Notes: generated by a model from the letters alone, not told the origin. A DNA stretch of 64,000 nt from Algivirga pacifica (GCF_039543525.1 NZ_BAABJX010000052.1:1-64000); one strand, 5' to 3'. Counted from the first letter of the stretch, positions 43,070-52,387 are shown. Made by a program: numbers and translations.

Positions 43070-44092
43070 CTAAAGAAAGCTCCCTGCGGGATATTGCATG
43101 GTAACGCAGTGCAAAGAGCCGTGTTGCTTGATTAGGGCATTACAATTGATACCTATAATGCGATGTGCTGGACAAGCTTTTTGCATTATTTCTAGAGCCT
43201 GTTGATCCCGTATTTCATCTCCATAAGTAGGAAGTAGGATTGCTTCGTTCATAATTAAGAAATTAGCATAAGTTGCCGGTAGGCGATGTCCATCTTCAGG
43301 GTCAAATTGAGGAGTAGCCATAGGAAGAGGAAACAGCTCATAAGGGCTACCATCTGCCTGTCGAAAAGCTTTAAGCTCTTCCTCCATTTTCTTGAGGGAG
43401 GAATAATGAGGGTCCTCGGGATCTTCGCAGCTTACATAAGCAATACGTGAAGGGGAACAAAAACGGGCCAATGTATCAATGTGGGCATCGGTATCATCTC
43501 CTTCTAACTCTCCTTCTGTTACCCATAGAATACGGGATGCACCAAACCACTCTTTTAGCTTTTCCTCAATTTGCTGTTGATTAAGGGATGGGTTTCTATG
43601 ATAAGACAGAAGACAGGCAGTGGTGGTCATAATAGTACCTTGCCCATCAGATTCTATGGAACCTCCTTCCAGTACATACCCAGTGGTTTCTACGGGGGTG
43701 TTTCCAAAGAAGCCAGCTTTCTCTAGTTTTAATGTGATTTCATTATCCAGAGCAGAAGCAAACTTGAGTCCCCACCCATTAAAAGTGAAATCTAGAATGA
43801 GGGGTTTTTCATCTTGGTAGATGGTAATACCCCCATGATCTCTAGCCCAGGTGTCGTTGGAAGGAATTTCTGCAAAAAAGACATTGTCTCCTTTGAGGCC
43901 GTAAAGCCATTGTTTTACATTGTTAATGTTATGGCAAACCAACAATAGCTTTTGATGTCGACTGATTTGTTGTGCAATTTCCCGGAAGCAGGCTTGCGCT
44001 TCTTCCAGCATGTCATTCCAATCGGTTTCTTCATGTGGCAATGTAAGTTGTATGACATCTTGCATTTCCCACTCGGCTGGTAGTCTTAACAT
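43070..44092 (-). CDS. aguA: Agmatine deiminase / peptidylarginine deiminase family protein
   Basis: A 340-residue enzyme expected to convert agmatine to N-carbamoylputrescine on the way to putrescine. NDTWARDHGGITI near 79-91, the LDFTFNGWG strand near 100 and VLEGGSIESDGQGTIMTT near 140 match the family. The catalytic His is in DDTDAHIDTLARF near 200. The nucleophile Cys is in GSLHCVTMQYP near the C-terminus. All catalytic positions are present. No N-carbamoylputrescine amidase gene is adjacent, although the two are often neighbours. Confidence 0.9.
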   Translation of the reverse strand: MLRLPAEWEMQDVIQLTLPHEETDWNDMLEEAQACFREIAQQISRHQKLLLVCHNINNVKQWLYGLKGDNVFFAEIPSNDTWARDHGGITIYQDEKPLILDFTFNGWGLKFASALDNEITLKLEKAGFFGNTPVETTGYVLEGGSIESDGQGTIMTTTACLLSYHRNPSLNQQQIEEKLKEWFGASRILWVTEGELEGDDTDAHIDTLARFCSPSRIAYVSCEDPEDPHYSSLKKMEEELKAFRQADGSPYELFPLPMATPQFDPEDGHRLPATYANFLIMNEAILLPTYGDEIRDQQALEIMQKACPAHRIIGINCNALIKQHGSLHCVTMQYPAGSFL

Positions 44093-44301
44093 AGCTTATC
44101 GAATTAATTATCTGTGGTTTTAACATACAAATATACACCCTTCTACAAGGAATTTAGCTCTTTTTTATCTTTTGCTCTTTTTTTGCTGTAAACTTTTAAG
44201 AAAAGTGTTATTTTTGCGAAATCCTTTTGCAGGAGAGGAGATGGATAGTGTGATACTACCCATGATTATGAAGTAATTATTTTGATATCAGGAAGAAAAG
44301 G

Positions 44302-44332
44302 TTGGATCTTTTGGGAAAGATTCTTACCTTTG
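44302..44332 (+). promoter_or_regulatory. rpmH promoter
   Basis: TTG at 44302-44304, 20 nt, then TACCTTTG at 44325-44332 followed by CA. It is 27 nt upstream of the rpmH ATG and has the same -7 octamer as engB and rpsL. Confidence 0.65.
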
Positions 44333-44358
44333 CAAGCCGAATTTAAATATAGTTAACA

Positions 44359-44514
44359 ATGAAAAGAACATTTCAACCTTCGAATAGAAAGAGAAGAAAC
44401 AAGCACGGTTTCAAGGCTAGAATGTCTTCTGTAGGTGGCAGATCTGTTTTGGCAGCTAGAAGAAAGAAAGGCAGAAAGAAATTGACTGTTTCTTCTGAAA
44501 GAAAAGGAAAATAA
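44359..44514 (+). CDS. rpmH: 50S ribosomal protein L34
   Basis: A 51-residue ribosomal protein beginning MKRTFQPSNRKRRNKHGF with the family core RMSSVGGRSVLAARRKKGR near 21-39. It is the usual partner of rnpA, and here a 42-residue small gene lies between the two. The dnaA/oriC region that often flanks rpmH in other bacteria is not seen. Expression is expected from the promoter at 44302-44332. Confidence 0.96.
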   Translation: MKRTFQPSNRKRRNKHGFKARMSSVGGRSVLAARRKKGRKKLTVSSERKGK

Positions 44515-44543
44515 TTTTTGAGGGCATATAAACTCATAAAGAA

Positions 44544-44672
44544 ATGAAAAAGAGAGTTGCAAAGAAGATCTTGACAAATCAAGAGACGCTTAACTACAAT
44601 AACGGTCAGATCCACAAGGCTAAGAACGTTATCGCAAAAGTAGAAAGAAGAAACGCAAAGGCAGGAGCATAA
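44544..44672 (+). CDS. Small basic protein between rpmH and rnpA, unassigned
   Basis: A 42-residue frame beginning MKKRVAKKILTNQETL and ending VERRNAKAGA, with a net positive charge and no Cys. It starts 29 nt after rpmH and ends 39 nt before rnpA, on the same strand, and is read through with them. I do not recognise the family. Its size, charge and position between two ribosome-related genes suggest a ribosome-associated or RNA-binding protein; this is inference. Confidence 0.65.
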   Translation: MKKRVAKKILTNQETLNYNNGQIHKAKNVIAKVERRNAKAGA

Positions 44673-44711
44673 TTTATATGCTTCCTGCGTTTGAGTTGAC
44701 GGCGCAATCTG

Positions 44712-45107
44712 ATGGAACATTCTTCCAATATAAGATATACTTTTCCTAAAAAGGAAAAACTTAAGAGTCAGAAACTCATAAGGGAGCTTTTCGAAAAAGG
44801 CTCCTCTACTTTTTTATACCCCTATAAGGTATTCTACCTTCCCGCTGCCTCTAATCCAGAGGTAGACTCCCCCCAAGTATTAATTTCTGTATCCAAGCGT
44901 AATTTTAAACATGCTGTGGATCGTAACCGTCTCAAAAGGCAGATACGAGAAGCATATCGCTTGCAAAAAAATCTGTTAGGTGATAGCGCCCAAGATTTTT
45001 CTGCGATTGGCTTTCTGTATGTAGGCAAAAAGAAAGAGCCTTATGCACTGTTGGATCGTGGTATGCGTAAAGCATTGAAGCGATTAGCAGTGAGCAGTGA
45101 ACAGTGA
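44712..45107 (+). CDS. rnpA: Ribonuclease P protein component
   Basis: A 131-residue basic protein that binds RNase P RNA and helps cleave 5' leaders of pre-tRNA. The N-terminus reads YTFPKKEKLKSQKLIRELFE, the RNR motif is KHAVDRNRLKRQIREAYR near 75-92, and the C-terminal helix follows in YALLDRGMRKALKRL. The last six residues (AVSSEQ) and the stop codon are encoded by the AGTGARC heptad array that begins at 45089, so the original C-terminus has probably been replaced. Confidence 0.92.
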   Translation: MEHSSNIRYTFPKKEKLKSQKLIRELFEKGSSTFLYPYKVFYLPAASNPEVDSPQVLISVSKRNFKHAVDRNRLKRQIREAYRLQKNLLGDSAQDFSAIGFLYVGKKKEPYALLDRGMRKALKRLAVSSEQ

Positions 45108-45160
45108 GCAGTGAGTAGTGAACAGTGAGCAGTTGCTAATTTTTAATTATCAATTAGATT
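45089..45160. repeat. Heptad arrays I: (AGTGARC) x6, then TTNNNAA x4
   Basis: Six units (AGTGAGC, AGTGAAC and one AGTGAGT) at 45089-45130 include the last codons of rnpA. After 2 nt four further units of the TTNNNAA type follow at 45133-45160 (TTGCTAA, TTTTTAA, TTATCAA, TTAGATT), the framework of array A. Confidence 0.8.
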
Positions 45161-45517
45161 CTGTTTGTGAAAATCAATTTTACGTTTAGTTAACGTAATG
45201 TAGGCCTTTGCCTCAGGCAAGGGTTAGTACACAACCCCTTTCCCCCCTCTTCTCCGTTTGATGCCATGGATAAGCAAAGTTTAATAAACTTATGTGGTAT
45301 AATGGATGAACAAGAACACCCCTCCTCTTCTTTGTTTTCTTAAACTTTCTAGTTAAAATACAATTAAGTATTTGAATCGTTGTTTTAAAAGCGAAAAGCT
45401 CTTGTGATATTCTTATCACTGAAGGTGGGATTTTTTTGCCCATTTGCATAAAAGTTGTAAATTATTGTTAACCTTCTTTTTGAAACCCTATTCATCGAAT
45501 ACTAACACTTTCAGATT
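45161..45517. other. 357-bp spacer before the processing protease
   Basis: No reading frame is seen. A short dyad GCCTTTGCCTCAGGC lies near 45203 and an A+T-rich leader precedes the protease gene. No clear -7/-33 pair could be matched. Confidence 0.4.
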
Positions 45518-47179
45518 ATGCAGAGACGAAGACTAAAGATAATTTTTGGAGCTGCCTTCTTAGGCCTTGTTTTACTCTCCTTTACGACTGTTCCTACGAA
45601 CGATAAATATTTCGAGATTGCAAAGAATATGAAAATCTTTGCGAAGCTCTTTCAAGAAGTCAACACCTATTATGTAGATGAGGTGAGTCCTACACAAATG
45701 ATGAATGTAGGTATCGAAGCTATGCTTAACACCTTAGACCCGTATACTAATTATATTCCAGAGGATAAGATCGAGGATTATAGAACGATGACTACCGGGG
45801 AATATGGAGGTCTGGGTGTTGTGGTAGGGAATCGCAATGGGAAGGTGACAGTACTGATGCCTAATGAGGGGTTTGCTGCATTTAAGGCAGGCTTACGTAT
45901 TGGGGATGAGATTGTTAAGGTAGATAATATCAGCATTACAGAGAAGAATGCAGAGGAAATCAGTAAGCTTCTCAAAGGGCAAGCAGGTACAGAGGTTAAG
46001 CTGACCATTAATCGTTACGGACAACCTTCTCCATTGGAAGTGACCATCGAAAGAGAAAATATCCATTTGAAGAATGTGCCTTATTATGGAATGGTGACCG
46101 ATAATATAGGTATGATTAAGCTTTCTGATTTTACGAGAAAAGCCAGTAAAGAAGTATCAGATGCCTTAGTCGACTTAAAAGGTCAGGGAGCTGAAAAGAT
46201 TATCCTTGATTTAAGAGGAAATCCGGGAGGTTTATTAAGTGAAGCGATTAAGATTTCCAATATATTCTTACCTAAAGGACATGAGATCGTTACTACTAAA
46301 GGAAAAATTGAAGATTGGAATCGCTCACATAGGGGAATGAATGACCCTGTAGATATTGATATTCCTGTTGCAGTATTGATTAGTGGAAACAGTGCCTCTG
46401 CGGCTGAAATTGTTTCAGGAGTAATTCAGGATTATGATAGAGGAGTTTTGGTAGGTCAACGTTCGTTTGGAAAAGGACTGGTACAGGCTACACGTACATT
46501 GGAGTATAACTCTAAACTGAAAGTAACCGTAGCTAAGTATTACATTCCTAGTGGACGCTGTATTCAGGCTATTGATTATAGCCATAGAGATGAGAATGGG
46601 AAAGCAGAGGAAGTTCCGGATTCTTTACGAACAGCATTTAAAACGAAAAATGGCCGTACCGTATACGATGGAGGAGGAGTAAAACCAGATATTGAAGTGA
46701 AAAACTTTAATTATGCTCAAATTACTCGTAGCCTATTGCGTAAAAATTTAATCTTCGACTATGCTACAATTTATCACCATCAAAATCCTGAGATTGCTTC
46801 AGCAAAAACATTCAATTTAACGGATACTGATTTTGAGGCTTTTGTGAAATGGTTAAAGGATAAGGATTACGACTATAAGAACACCGTAGAGCAAGCTTTG
46901 GAAAACCTAATCAGTAGTGCCAAAGATGATAAGTATTACTCGGATATTAAGTCTGAAATCGAAACCCTGGAAACAAAAATCTATCGCAGTAAAGAAAGTG
47001 ACTTATATAAGTTTCAGGAGGAATTGAAAGAAGTATTGGAAGAAGAGATCGTGAAGCGATATTATTTACAGAATGGTGAGATAGAGGCTTCTTTTGATGA
47101 TGATACAACTATTAAGGAGGCGATTGATGTCTTGAATGATATGAATAAATATAAGCAGATTTTGTCTGCGAAACATTAG
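45518..47179 (+). CDS. C-terminal processing peptidase (S41 family)
   Basis: A 553-residue exported serine protease that trims C-termini of periplasmic proteins. The N-terminus has a short hydrophobic signal or anchor (about 8-25). A PDZ domain follows at about 85-165 (GEYGGLGVVVGNRNGKV, FKAGLRIGDEIVKVD). The catalytic core shows ILDLRGNPGGLLSEA near 225. The Ser lies in SGNSASAAEIVSG near 293 and the Lys in VGQRSFGKGLVQ near 318. A C-terminal helical tail of about 120 residues is usual for the CtpA-type in this phylum. Heptad array J follows it. Confidence 0.92.
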   Translation: MQRRRLKIIFGAAFLGLVLLSFTTVPTNDKYFEIAKNMKIFAKLFQEVNTYYVDEVSPTQMMNVGIEAMLNTLDPYTNYIPEDKIEDYRTMTTGEYGGLGVVVGNRNGKVTVLMPNEGFAAFKAGLRIGDEIVKVDNISITEKNAEEISKLLKGQAGTEVKLTINRYGQPSPLEVTIERENIHLKNVPYYGMVTDNIGMIKLSDFTRKASKEVSDALVDLKGQGAEKIILDLRGNPGGLLSEAIKISNIFLPKGHEIVTTKGKIEDWNRSHRGMNDPVDIDIPVAVLISGNSASAAEIVSGVIQDYDRGVLVGQRSFGKGLVQATRTLEYNSKLKVTVAKYYIPSGRCIQAIDYSHRDENGKAEEVPDSLRTAFKTKNGRTVYDGGGVKPDIEVKNFNYAQITRSLLRKNLIFDYATIYHHQNPEIASAKTFNLTDTDFEAFVKWLKDKDYDYKNTVEQALENLISSAKDDKYYSDIKSEIETLETKIYRSKESDLYKFQEELKEVLEEEIVKRYYLQNGEIEASFDDDTTIKEAIDVLNDMNKYKQILSAKH

Positions 47180-47200
47180 TATTCAACGACGTACGTTGAA

Positions 47201-47269
47201 GGAGAAAGGAGAAAGGAGAAAGGAGAAAGGAGAAAGGGGTGTTATATCCTTCATCCTTTCTCCTTTCTC
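47201..47269. repeat. Heptad array J: (GGAGAAA) x5 with inverted tail
   Basis: Five exact GGAGAAA units at 47201-47235 run into GGGG. After about 15 nt the inverted copy CCTTTCTCCTTTCTC (47255-47269) follows. It lies between the protease and SDR genes in the same direction and would form a hairpin in the mRNA. Confidence 0.85.
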
Positions 47270-47331
47270 TATTTTGAAAAGTTATACTCCTTTTTACACC
47301 AATATATAAAACCAATAAACTATACAATCTA

Positions 47332-48219
47332 ATGATGCACACAGAACCAATGCTTAGAGACAATGCTCTAAAATCTAAAACGATTCTTGTAACTGGTGGA
47401 GGTACAGGACTAGGGAAGTCCATGGCAAAGTATTTTTTAACACTGGGCGCCAAAGTAGTGATTTGTAGCCGTAGAGAAGAAGTACTGAATGCGACAGCGG
47501 AAGAGTTAACCAAAGAAACAGGGGGAGAAGTTTTACCCTTGACGTGTGATGTGAGGGATTATACACAAGTAGAATCCCTGATTGAAAATGTACACCAACA
47601 GTGGGGGCGTATCGATGGTTTGGTGAACAATGCTGCAGGGAATTTTATAAGTCCTACAGAAGCTTTATCACACAAAGCATTTGATGTAGTAGTAGGAATT
47701 GTTTTGCAGGGGTCCTATAATTTCACTTTGGCAATGGGCAAGTATTGGATTAAAGAAAAAATTGAAGGGACTATATTGAATATTGTAACGACCTATTCTT
47801 GGACAGGCTCAGGGTATGTAGTTCCTTCTGCCTGTGCTAAGGCGGGAGTATTGGCACTTACCAGATCCTTGGCAGTGGAGTGGGCAAAGTATGGAATTCG
47901 TTCCAATGCGATTGCACCAGGACCTTTTCCTACTAAAGGAGCTTGGGATCGACTATTTCCTGAAAACATTCAACATCTGTTTGATCCTAAAGAACGTATT
48001 CCATTAAAGAGAGTAGGCGATCATCAGGAGTTGGCAAATCTTGCTGCTTATTTAATGTCTCCCTTTTCTTCTTACGTTAATGGGGAAGTGATCACCATTG
48101 ATGGAGGAGAATGGTTGAAAGGTGCGGGAGAGTTTAATCAGCTGGATGAGGTGGATCAGGAGACATGGATGGAAGTCGCAAAGACGATACGAGCCAATAA
48201 AAAAAAGAGCGATAATTAG
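47332..48219 (+). CDS. Short-chain dehydrogenase, 2,4-dienoyl-CoA reductase-like
   Basis: A 295-residue NADP(H)-dependent SDR. The cofactor motif TGGGTGLGKSMAKYF is near residues 22-36, CSRREEVL follows, and NNAAGNFISP is near 101. The catalytic block TTYSWTGSGYVVPSACAKAG near 150 has Ser at the position of the usual Tyr and keeps the Lys, as in dienoyl-CoA reductases. NAIAPGPFPTKGAW near 200 is also typical of that group. It would act on unsaturated acyl-CoA in beta-oxidation. ATG codons at 47332 and 47335 are both possible. It converges with the SPOR gene. Confidence 0.82.
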   Translation: MMHTEPMLRDNALKSKTILVTGGGTGLGKSMAKYFLTLGAKVVICSRREEVLNATAEELTKETGGEVLPLTCDVRDYTQVESLIENVHQQWGRIDGLVNNAAGNFISPTEALSHKAFDVVVGIVLQGSYNFTLAMGKYWIKEKIEGTILNIVTTYSWTGSGYVVPSACAKAGVLALTRSLAVEWAKYGIRSNAIAPGPFPTKGAWDRLFPENIQHLFDPKERIPLKRVGDHQELANLAAYLMSPFSSYVNGEVITIDGGEWLKGAGEFNQLDEVDQETWMEVAKTIRANKKKSDN

Positions 48220-48398
48220 AGCTTAGAGCTTGTTTGGAATCCGGATTTTGAGAATAAAGCTTCTATAAATTAACTGAAAAAGTCCTGATTATCTCCTAAT
48301 AGTGGTTTTATTGGGAGATAATCAGGACTTTTTCAGTGAAAATTAGAAGAGTTTTATTCCAAAAGATGTGGTTCTAAACAAGCTCTTAATATCGCTCT
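48207..48398. repeat. Imperfect palindrome across two converging gene ends
   Basis: The central stem 48273-48298 with 48312-48337 (26 bp, one wobble) is flanked by AGAGCTTGTTT (48225-48235) matched by AAACAAGCTCT (48376-48386). Further out, AGAGCGAT near 48206 matches ATCGCTCT near 48391, inside the coding ends of the SDR and SPOR genes. The whole unit works as a symmetric terminator region. Confidence 0.65.
48273..48337. terminator. Bidirectional terminator between the SDR and SPOR genes
   Basis: A 26-bp nearly perfect stem with a 13-nt loop, with A and T runs inside the stem. It ends both convergent genes. Confidence 0.75.
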
Positions 48399-48955
48399 TC
48401 TTCCATATTTTGCTGTGTAGAGTCTGTGGGAGTTTCCATATCTGCTCGTTTTAGATAAATCTTATCGCTGACGATCAGTGCTGTTGGAAATACTTTTCTG
48501 AGTTGCTTATGAGCACCATAAGCGGCCAACTTAGAAGTATACTCTCCTACTTTTACCTTGTAGTTTGGTTGCTCATAATCTAAGGTAGGAGAACCAAACT
48601 CTTGTATGTTATAAAGTCTACCTACAGCTTGTTGTGCCTTACTGCGACTGATACCAGAATATACTTGAATACTGTATCCGTCAACTACACCATTGCGTCT
48701 TTCTTTCATCAAGGAAAGCTTGTGCTGTAGGGAGTCTCGAATATCTCCTTCAGGAGTTACACTACTGCTGCTAAAGTTTTCGATATCCAACGTTAAAGTA
48801 TCTTCCAGGGTAAGAGCAGGTCGATATACACTTAGGTCTTCATTGAGAATATCATTGAAGTCTCCCTTAGCACTTGTGCCTGCAGTAGTGCTTTGACTGC
48901 TCTTACAGGCAGAAACAACCGCAATGATACTGAGGAATAATAGATACTTTTTCAT
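48386..48955 (-). CDS. SPOR-domain lipoprotein
   Basis: A 189-residue lipoprotein: signal peptide with lipobox VSAC at about residues 14-17, a Ser/Thr-rich linker and a C-terminal SPOR domain (about 95-170; DGYSIQVYSGISRSKAQQA and YKVKVGEYTSKLAAYGAH). SPOR domains bind denuded peptidoglycan, so it is probably an outer-membrane lipoprotein acting at the septum or cell wall. It lies 72 bp after secA in the same direction and may be co-transcribed with it. Its last codons belong to the palindrome with the SDR gene. Confidence 0.85.
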   Translation of the reverse strand: MKKYLLFLSIIAVVSACKSSQSTTAGTSAKGDFNDILNEDLSVYRPALTLEDTLTLDIENFSSSSVTPEGDIRDSLQHKLSLMKERRNGVVDGYSIQVYSGISRSKAQQAVGRLYNIQEFGSPTLDYEQPNYKVKVGEYTSKLAAYGAHKQLRKVFPTALIVSDKIYLKRADMETPTDSTQQNMEEERY

Positions 48956-49027
48956 GTTTTATAAGGGATGAAAGCAAGAGGATGATACTTAATGGCACCA
49001 TCCTCTTTAGCTTATTTACAATCAATA

Positions 49028-52000
49028 TTAGCTAACGATCACACATTTCTGATCTTTAACGTCTTGCTCAACACTTTTGAACTTTACGTTTTCTTTCACA
49101 GAACCATCAGTATATTTTACTGTCACGCGATCATTTCTACCATAAACCTTTTCAGAGTGAATAGGCTTCGTTACTTCCTTTTGCTGAGGAGCATTAGCCT
49201 GCTGGCTTTCTGGAGAAGGGCGGCTTTCCAGAGCAGAATGCACTTCCTCTTTTTCAGCAGTTACTTTGGGAGCAGCTGCAGGAGTAGGATTGCTTACAGG
49301 CATAGGAGGCCTTTCCTGTACTGCTACATTCGCTTTACTCAAGAATGAGATACAATCCTCATTTACTTGCTGAATGAACCCTTTAAACAACTCAAATGCT
49401 TCAAACTTATAGATCAATAGTGGATCTTTTTGCTCGTGTACCGCATTTTGTACCTGTTGCTTAAGGTCATCCATTTCACGAAGATGCTCTTTCCATTCTT
49501 GGTCAATAACGGCTAGCGTAATGTTTTGCTCCAACGTTTTTACAAGCTCCTGTCCTTCTGTCTCAATTGCTTTTTCTAGATTGACATTCACTTGCATCAT
49601 TTGCTTACCGTCTGTTACAGGAATTGCTACATTTTGAACAATAGCTCCTCGCTCTTCCTGTACTTTTTGCAATACAGGCATTACTTTGTCGATCAGGTTC
49701 TTGTTCTTGGTCTTGTATTTCTCAAGTGCTTCCTTGTAAAGGGCAACGGTCAGTTTATCATCACTCATCTTGTTGAACTCTTCCTCTGTGATTTTTGTGT
49801 GTACAGAGAAAGCTCTCAATGCATCTAGCTTAAAGCCATCATAGTTCCCCATATTGGCTTCTGCAATAAATTGACAAGTGTTATAGAAGTTGTCCATAAT
49901 ATCTACCGAAAGACGATCGCCAAATAGGGCATTCTTTCTTCTACGGTAAATACGCTTTCTTTGCTCGTTCATTACGTTGTCATACTCCAACAAACGCTTA
50001 CGAATACCAAAGTTATTTTCCTCTACTTTCTTCTGAGCTCTTTCTACGGCATTGGTTACCATGGAGTGCTGGATTACCTCACCTTCTTCCAGTCCAAGAC
50101 GGTCCATTACTTTAGCGATACGGTCAGAACCGAACATACGCATTAGGTTGTCTTGCAAAGAAACGTAGAACTGTGAGCTACCAGGATCACCCTGACGACC
50201 GGCACGACCTCTCAGCTGTCGGTCAACACGTCTTGATTCGTGACGCTCTGTACCAATAATCGCTAAACCTCCGGCATCTTTTACTTCCTTAGAAAGCTTG
50301 ATATCCGTACCACGACCGGCCATGTTGGTAGCAATAGTTACGGCTCTAGGTCTACCAGCCATCGCAACAATCTCAGCCTCTCTAGCGTGCTGCTTGGCAT
50401 TCAGTACCTCGTGAGGAATACCTTTCATTTTCAATAGACGGCTCAATAATTCAGAGTTCTCTACAGAAGTGGTACCGACCAGTACAGGTCTTCCTTGCTC
50501 TACCATATTCTGAACCTCTTCTGCTACCGCATTGAATTTCTCCCTTACCGTTTTATAAACTTTATCTTGTCTATCATCCCGCTGAATAGGACGGTTAGTA
50601 GGGATAGTTACTACATCTAGTTTGTAGATCTCCCAAAGTTCACCCGCTTCAGTCTCGGCCGTACCAGTCATACCACTCAACTTGTGGTACATACGGAAGT
50701 AGTTCTGAAGGGTAACCGTAGCATAGGTTTGTGTAGCCGCTTCGATTTTTACATTCTCTTTAGCTTCTAGGGCCTGGTGTAGACCATCAGAATAACGACG
50801 ACCATCCATCACACGACCAGTTTGCTCGTCAACGATCATTACTTTGCCTTCGTTGACAATGTAATCTACATCCTTCTCAAATAGGGTGTAAGCTTTAAGT
50901 AACTGCTGTACGGAGTGGATACGTTGTGTCTTGATCTCGAAATCAGCGATCAACTTATCTTTTTCCTCAATTTTTTCTTCGTCATTCAGTTCAGTACTGT
51001 GCTCAATTTTATCTAGGGCTGTACCGATATCAGGAAGGACAAAGAAGTTGGAGTCTAGGTTACCAGTGATAGCTCCCAAACCTTTTTCCGTAAGATCTAC
51101 GGAGTTTTGTTTTTTCTCAATATGGAACAACAACGGCTTATCTGCCTCAGGCATTAGACGGTTGTTGTCTGCCATATAGTATCCCTCTGTTTTCTGAAGG
51201 AGCTGTTTCATACCAGGCTCACTCAAGAACTTGATCAAAGGCTTGTATTCAGGAAGGGCACGGTGTGCTCTTAGTAAAGCTAGTCCACCTTCTTTATTTT
51301 CACCGGCCTTGATATGCTTTTTAGCTTCTACCAGGAAGTTTTGTACTAAGCGCTTCTGGTTTTCTACCAACTGAGCTACCATAGGCTTCAGTTGTAGAAA
51401 CTCATGGCGATCGCCATTGGCTACAGGACCAGAGATAATCAATGGTGTACGGGCATCATCAATCAACACGGAGTCAACCTCATCAACCATGGCAAAGTGG
51501 TGACGTCTTTGTACCAATTCATCTTTGCTACGTGCCATATTATCACGAAGGTAATCAAAACCAAACTCGTTGTTGGTACCGTAAGTGATATCAGAATTAT
51601 AGGCAGCGATACGCTGAGGAGAATGTGGTTGGTGTTTGTCAATACAGTCTACCGACAGCTTATGGAACTCGAATAATGGTGCATTCCATTCGGAGTCACG
51701 AATCGCCAGGTAGTCGTTGACAGTCACCAAGTGAACTCCTCTTTTAGCCAGGGCATTCAAGTAAGCTGGAAGGGTAGACACCAAAGTCTTACCTTCACCC
51801 GTCATCATCTCGGCAATTTTACCTTGGTGTAATACAATACCCCCTACAAGCTGTACGTCGTAGTGTACCATATTCCACTCCACTTCAGCACCTGCAGCTA
51901 ACCATTTATTACTCCAGATCGCTTTGCCATCCTCGATCGTTACGTTAGGTTTTTTAGCAGCCATTTGCTCGTCGTATAGAGAAGCGCTTACAACCAGCTG

Positions 52001-52387
52001 CTTATTTTCTGTCAAACGTCTTGCAGTTTCCTTTACTACAGCAAAGGCTTTTGGAAGTAAGTCATTCAATACTTCCTCTAAACGCTCGTTACGCTCTTCT
52101 TTCAGGCTATCGATTTCGCGGAATAGCTCGTCCTTCTCATTAACGTTGACGTCAGCAGATTCTGTCTTTTCTGTAGCAGCATTGATCTTAGCGTCGATAT
52201 CACTCAACTCTTTTTCAATGTGTGCAATAAACTCCTCTGTTTTACCCCTTAGGGCATCATCTGAGAGGTCTGTTAGCTTGCTATATTCTTCTTTTATCTT
52301 CTCTACGATTGGCACGATCTCCTTCAAGTCCCGTTCAGACTTGGTTCCGAAGATTTTGGAAACTGCCTTGGTGATAATATCCAGCAT
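49028..52387 (-). CDS. secA: Preprotein translocase ATPase subunit SecA
   Basis: The motor of the Sec pathway, 1119 residues, longer than E. coli SecA. Walker A MMTGEGKTLVS near residue 190, FAMVDEVDSVLIDDARTPLI near 295, the second ATP site TNMAGRGTDIKLS near 680 and QLRGRAGRQGDPGSSQFY near 712 are complete. The C-terminus has no CxCx8CH zinc motif and ends in a Pro/Ala/Gln-rich linker and a charged strand. I start at the ATG 52387 (MLDIITKAVSKIFG); an in-frame TTG at 52444 adds 19 unlikely residues. A TAAATTTG box lies at 52465-52458. Confidence 0.96.
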   Translation of the reverse strand: MLDIITKAVSKIFGTKSERDLKEIVPIVEKIKEEYSKLTDLSDDALRGKTEEFIAHIEKELSDIDAKINAATEKTESADVNVNEKDELFREIDSLKEERNERLEEVLNDLLPKAFAVVKETARRLTENKQLVVSASLYDEQMAAKKPNVTIEDGKAIWSNKWLAAGAEVEWNMVHYDVQLVGGIVLHQGKIAEMMTGEGKTLVSTLPAYLNALAKRGVHLVTVNDYLAIRDSEWNAPLFEFHKLSVDCIDKHQPHSPQRIAAYNSDITYGTNNEFGFDYLRDNMARSKDELVQRRHHFAMVDEVDSVLIDDARTPLIISGPVANGDRHEFLQLKPMVAQLVENQKRLVQNFLVEAKKHIKAGENKEGGLALLRAHRALPEYKPLIKFLSEPGMKQLLQKTEGYYMADNNRLMPEADKPLLFHIEKKQNSVDLTEKGLGAITGNLDSNFFVLPDIGTALDKIEHSTELNDEEKIEEKDKLIADFEIKTQRIHSVQQLLKAYTLFEKDVDYIVNEGKVMIVDEQTGRVMDGRRYSDGLHQALEAKENVKIEAATQTYATVTLQNYFRMYHKLSGMTGTAETEAGELWEIYKLDVVTIPTNRPIQRDDRQDKVYKTVREKFNAVAEEVQNMVEQGRPVLVGTTSVENSELLSRLLKMKGIPHEVLNAKQHAREAEIVAMAGRPRAVTIATNMAGRGTDIKLSKEVKDAGGLAIIGTERHESRRVDRQLRGRAGRQGDPGSSQFYVSLQDNLMRMFGSDRIAKVMDRLGLEEGEVIQHSMVTNAVERAQKKVEENNFGIRKRLLEYDNVMNEQRKRIYRRRKNALFGDRLSVDIMDNFYNTCQFIAEANMGNYDGFKLDALRAFSVHTKITEEEFNKMSDDKLTVALYKEALEKYKTKNKNLIDKVMPVLQKVQEERGAIVQNVAIPVTDGKQMMQVNVNLEKAIETEGQELVKTLEQNITLAVIDQEWKEHLREMDDLKQQVQNAVHEQKDPLLIYKFEAFELFKGFIQQVNEDCISFLSKANVAVQERPPMPVSNPTPAAAPKVTAEKEEVHSALESRPSPESQQANAPQQKEVTKPIHSEKVYGRNDRVTVKYTDGSVKENVKFKSVEQDVKDQKCVIVS

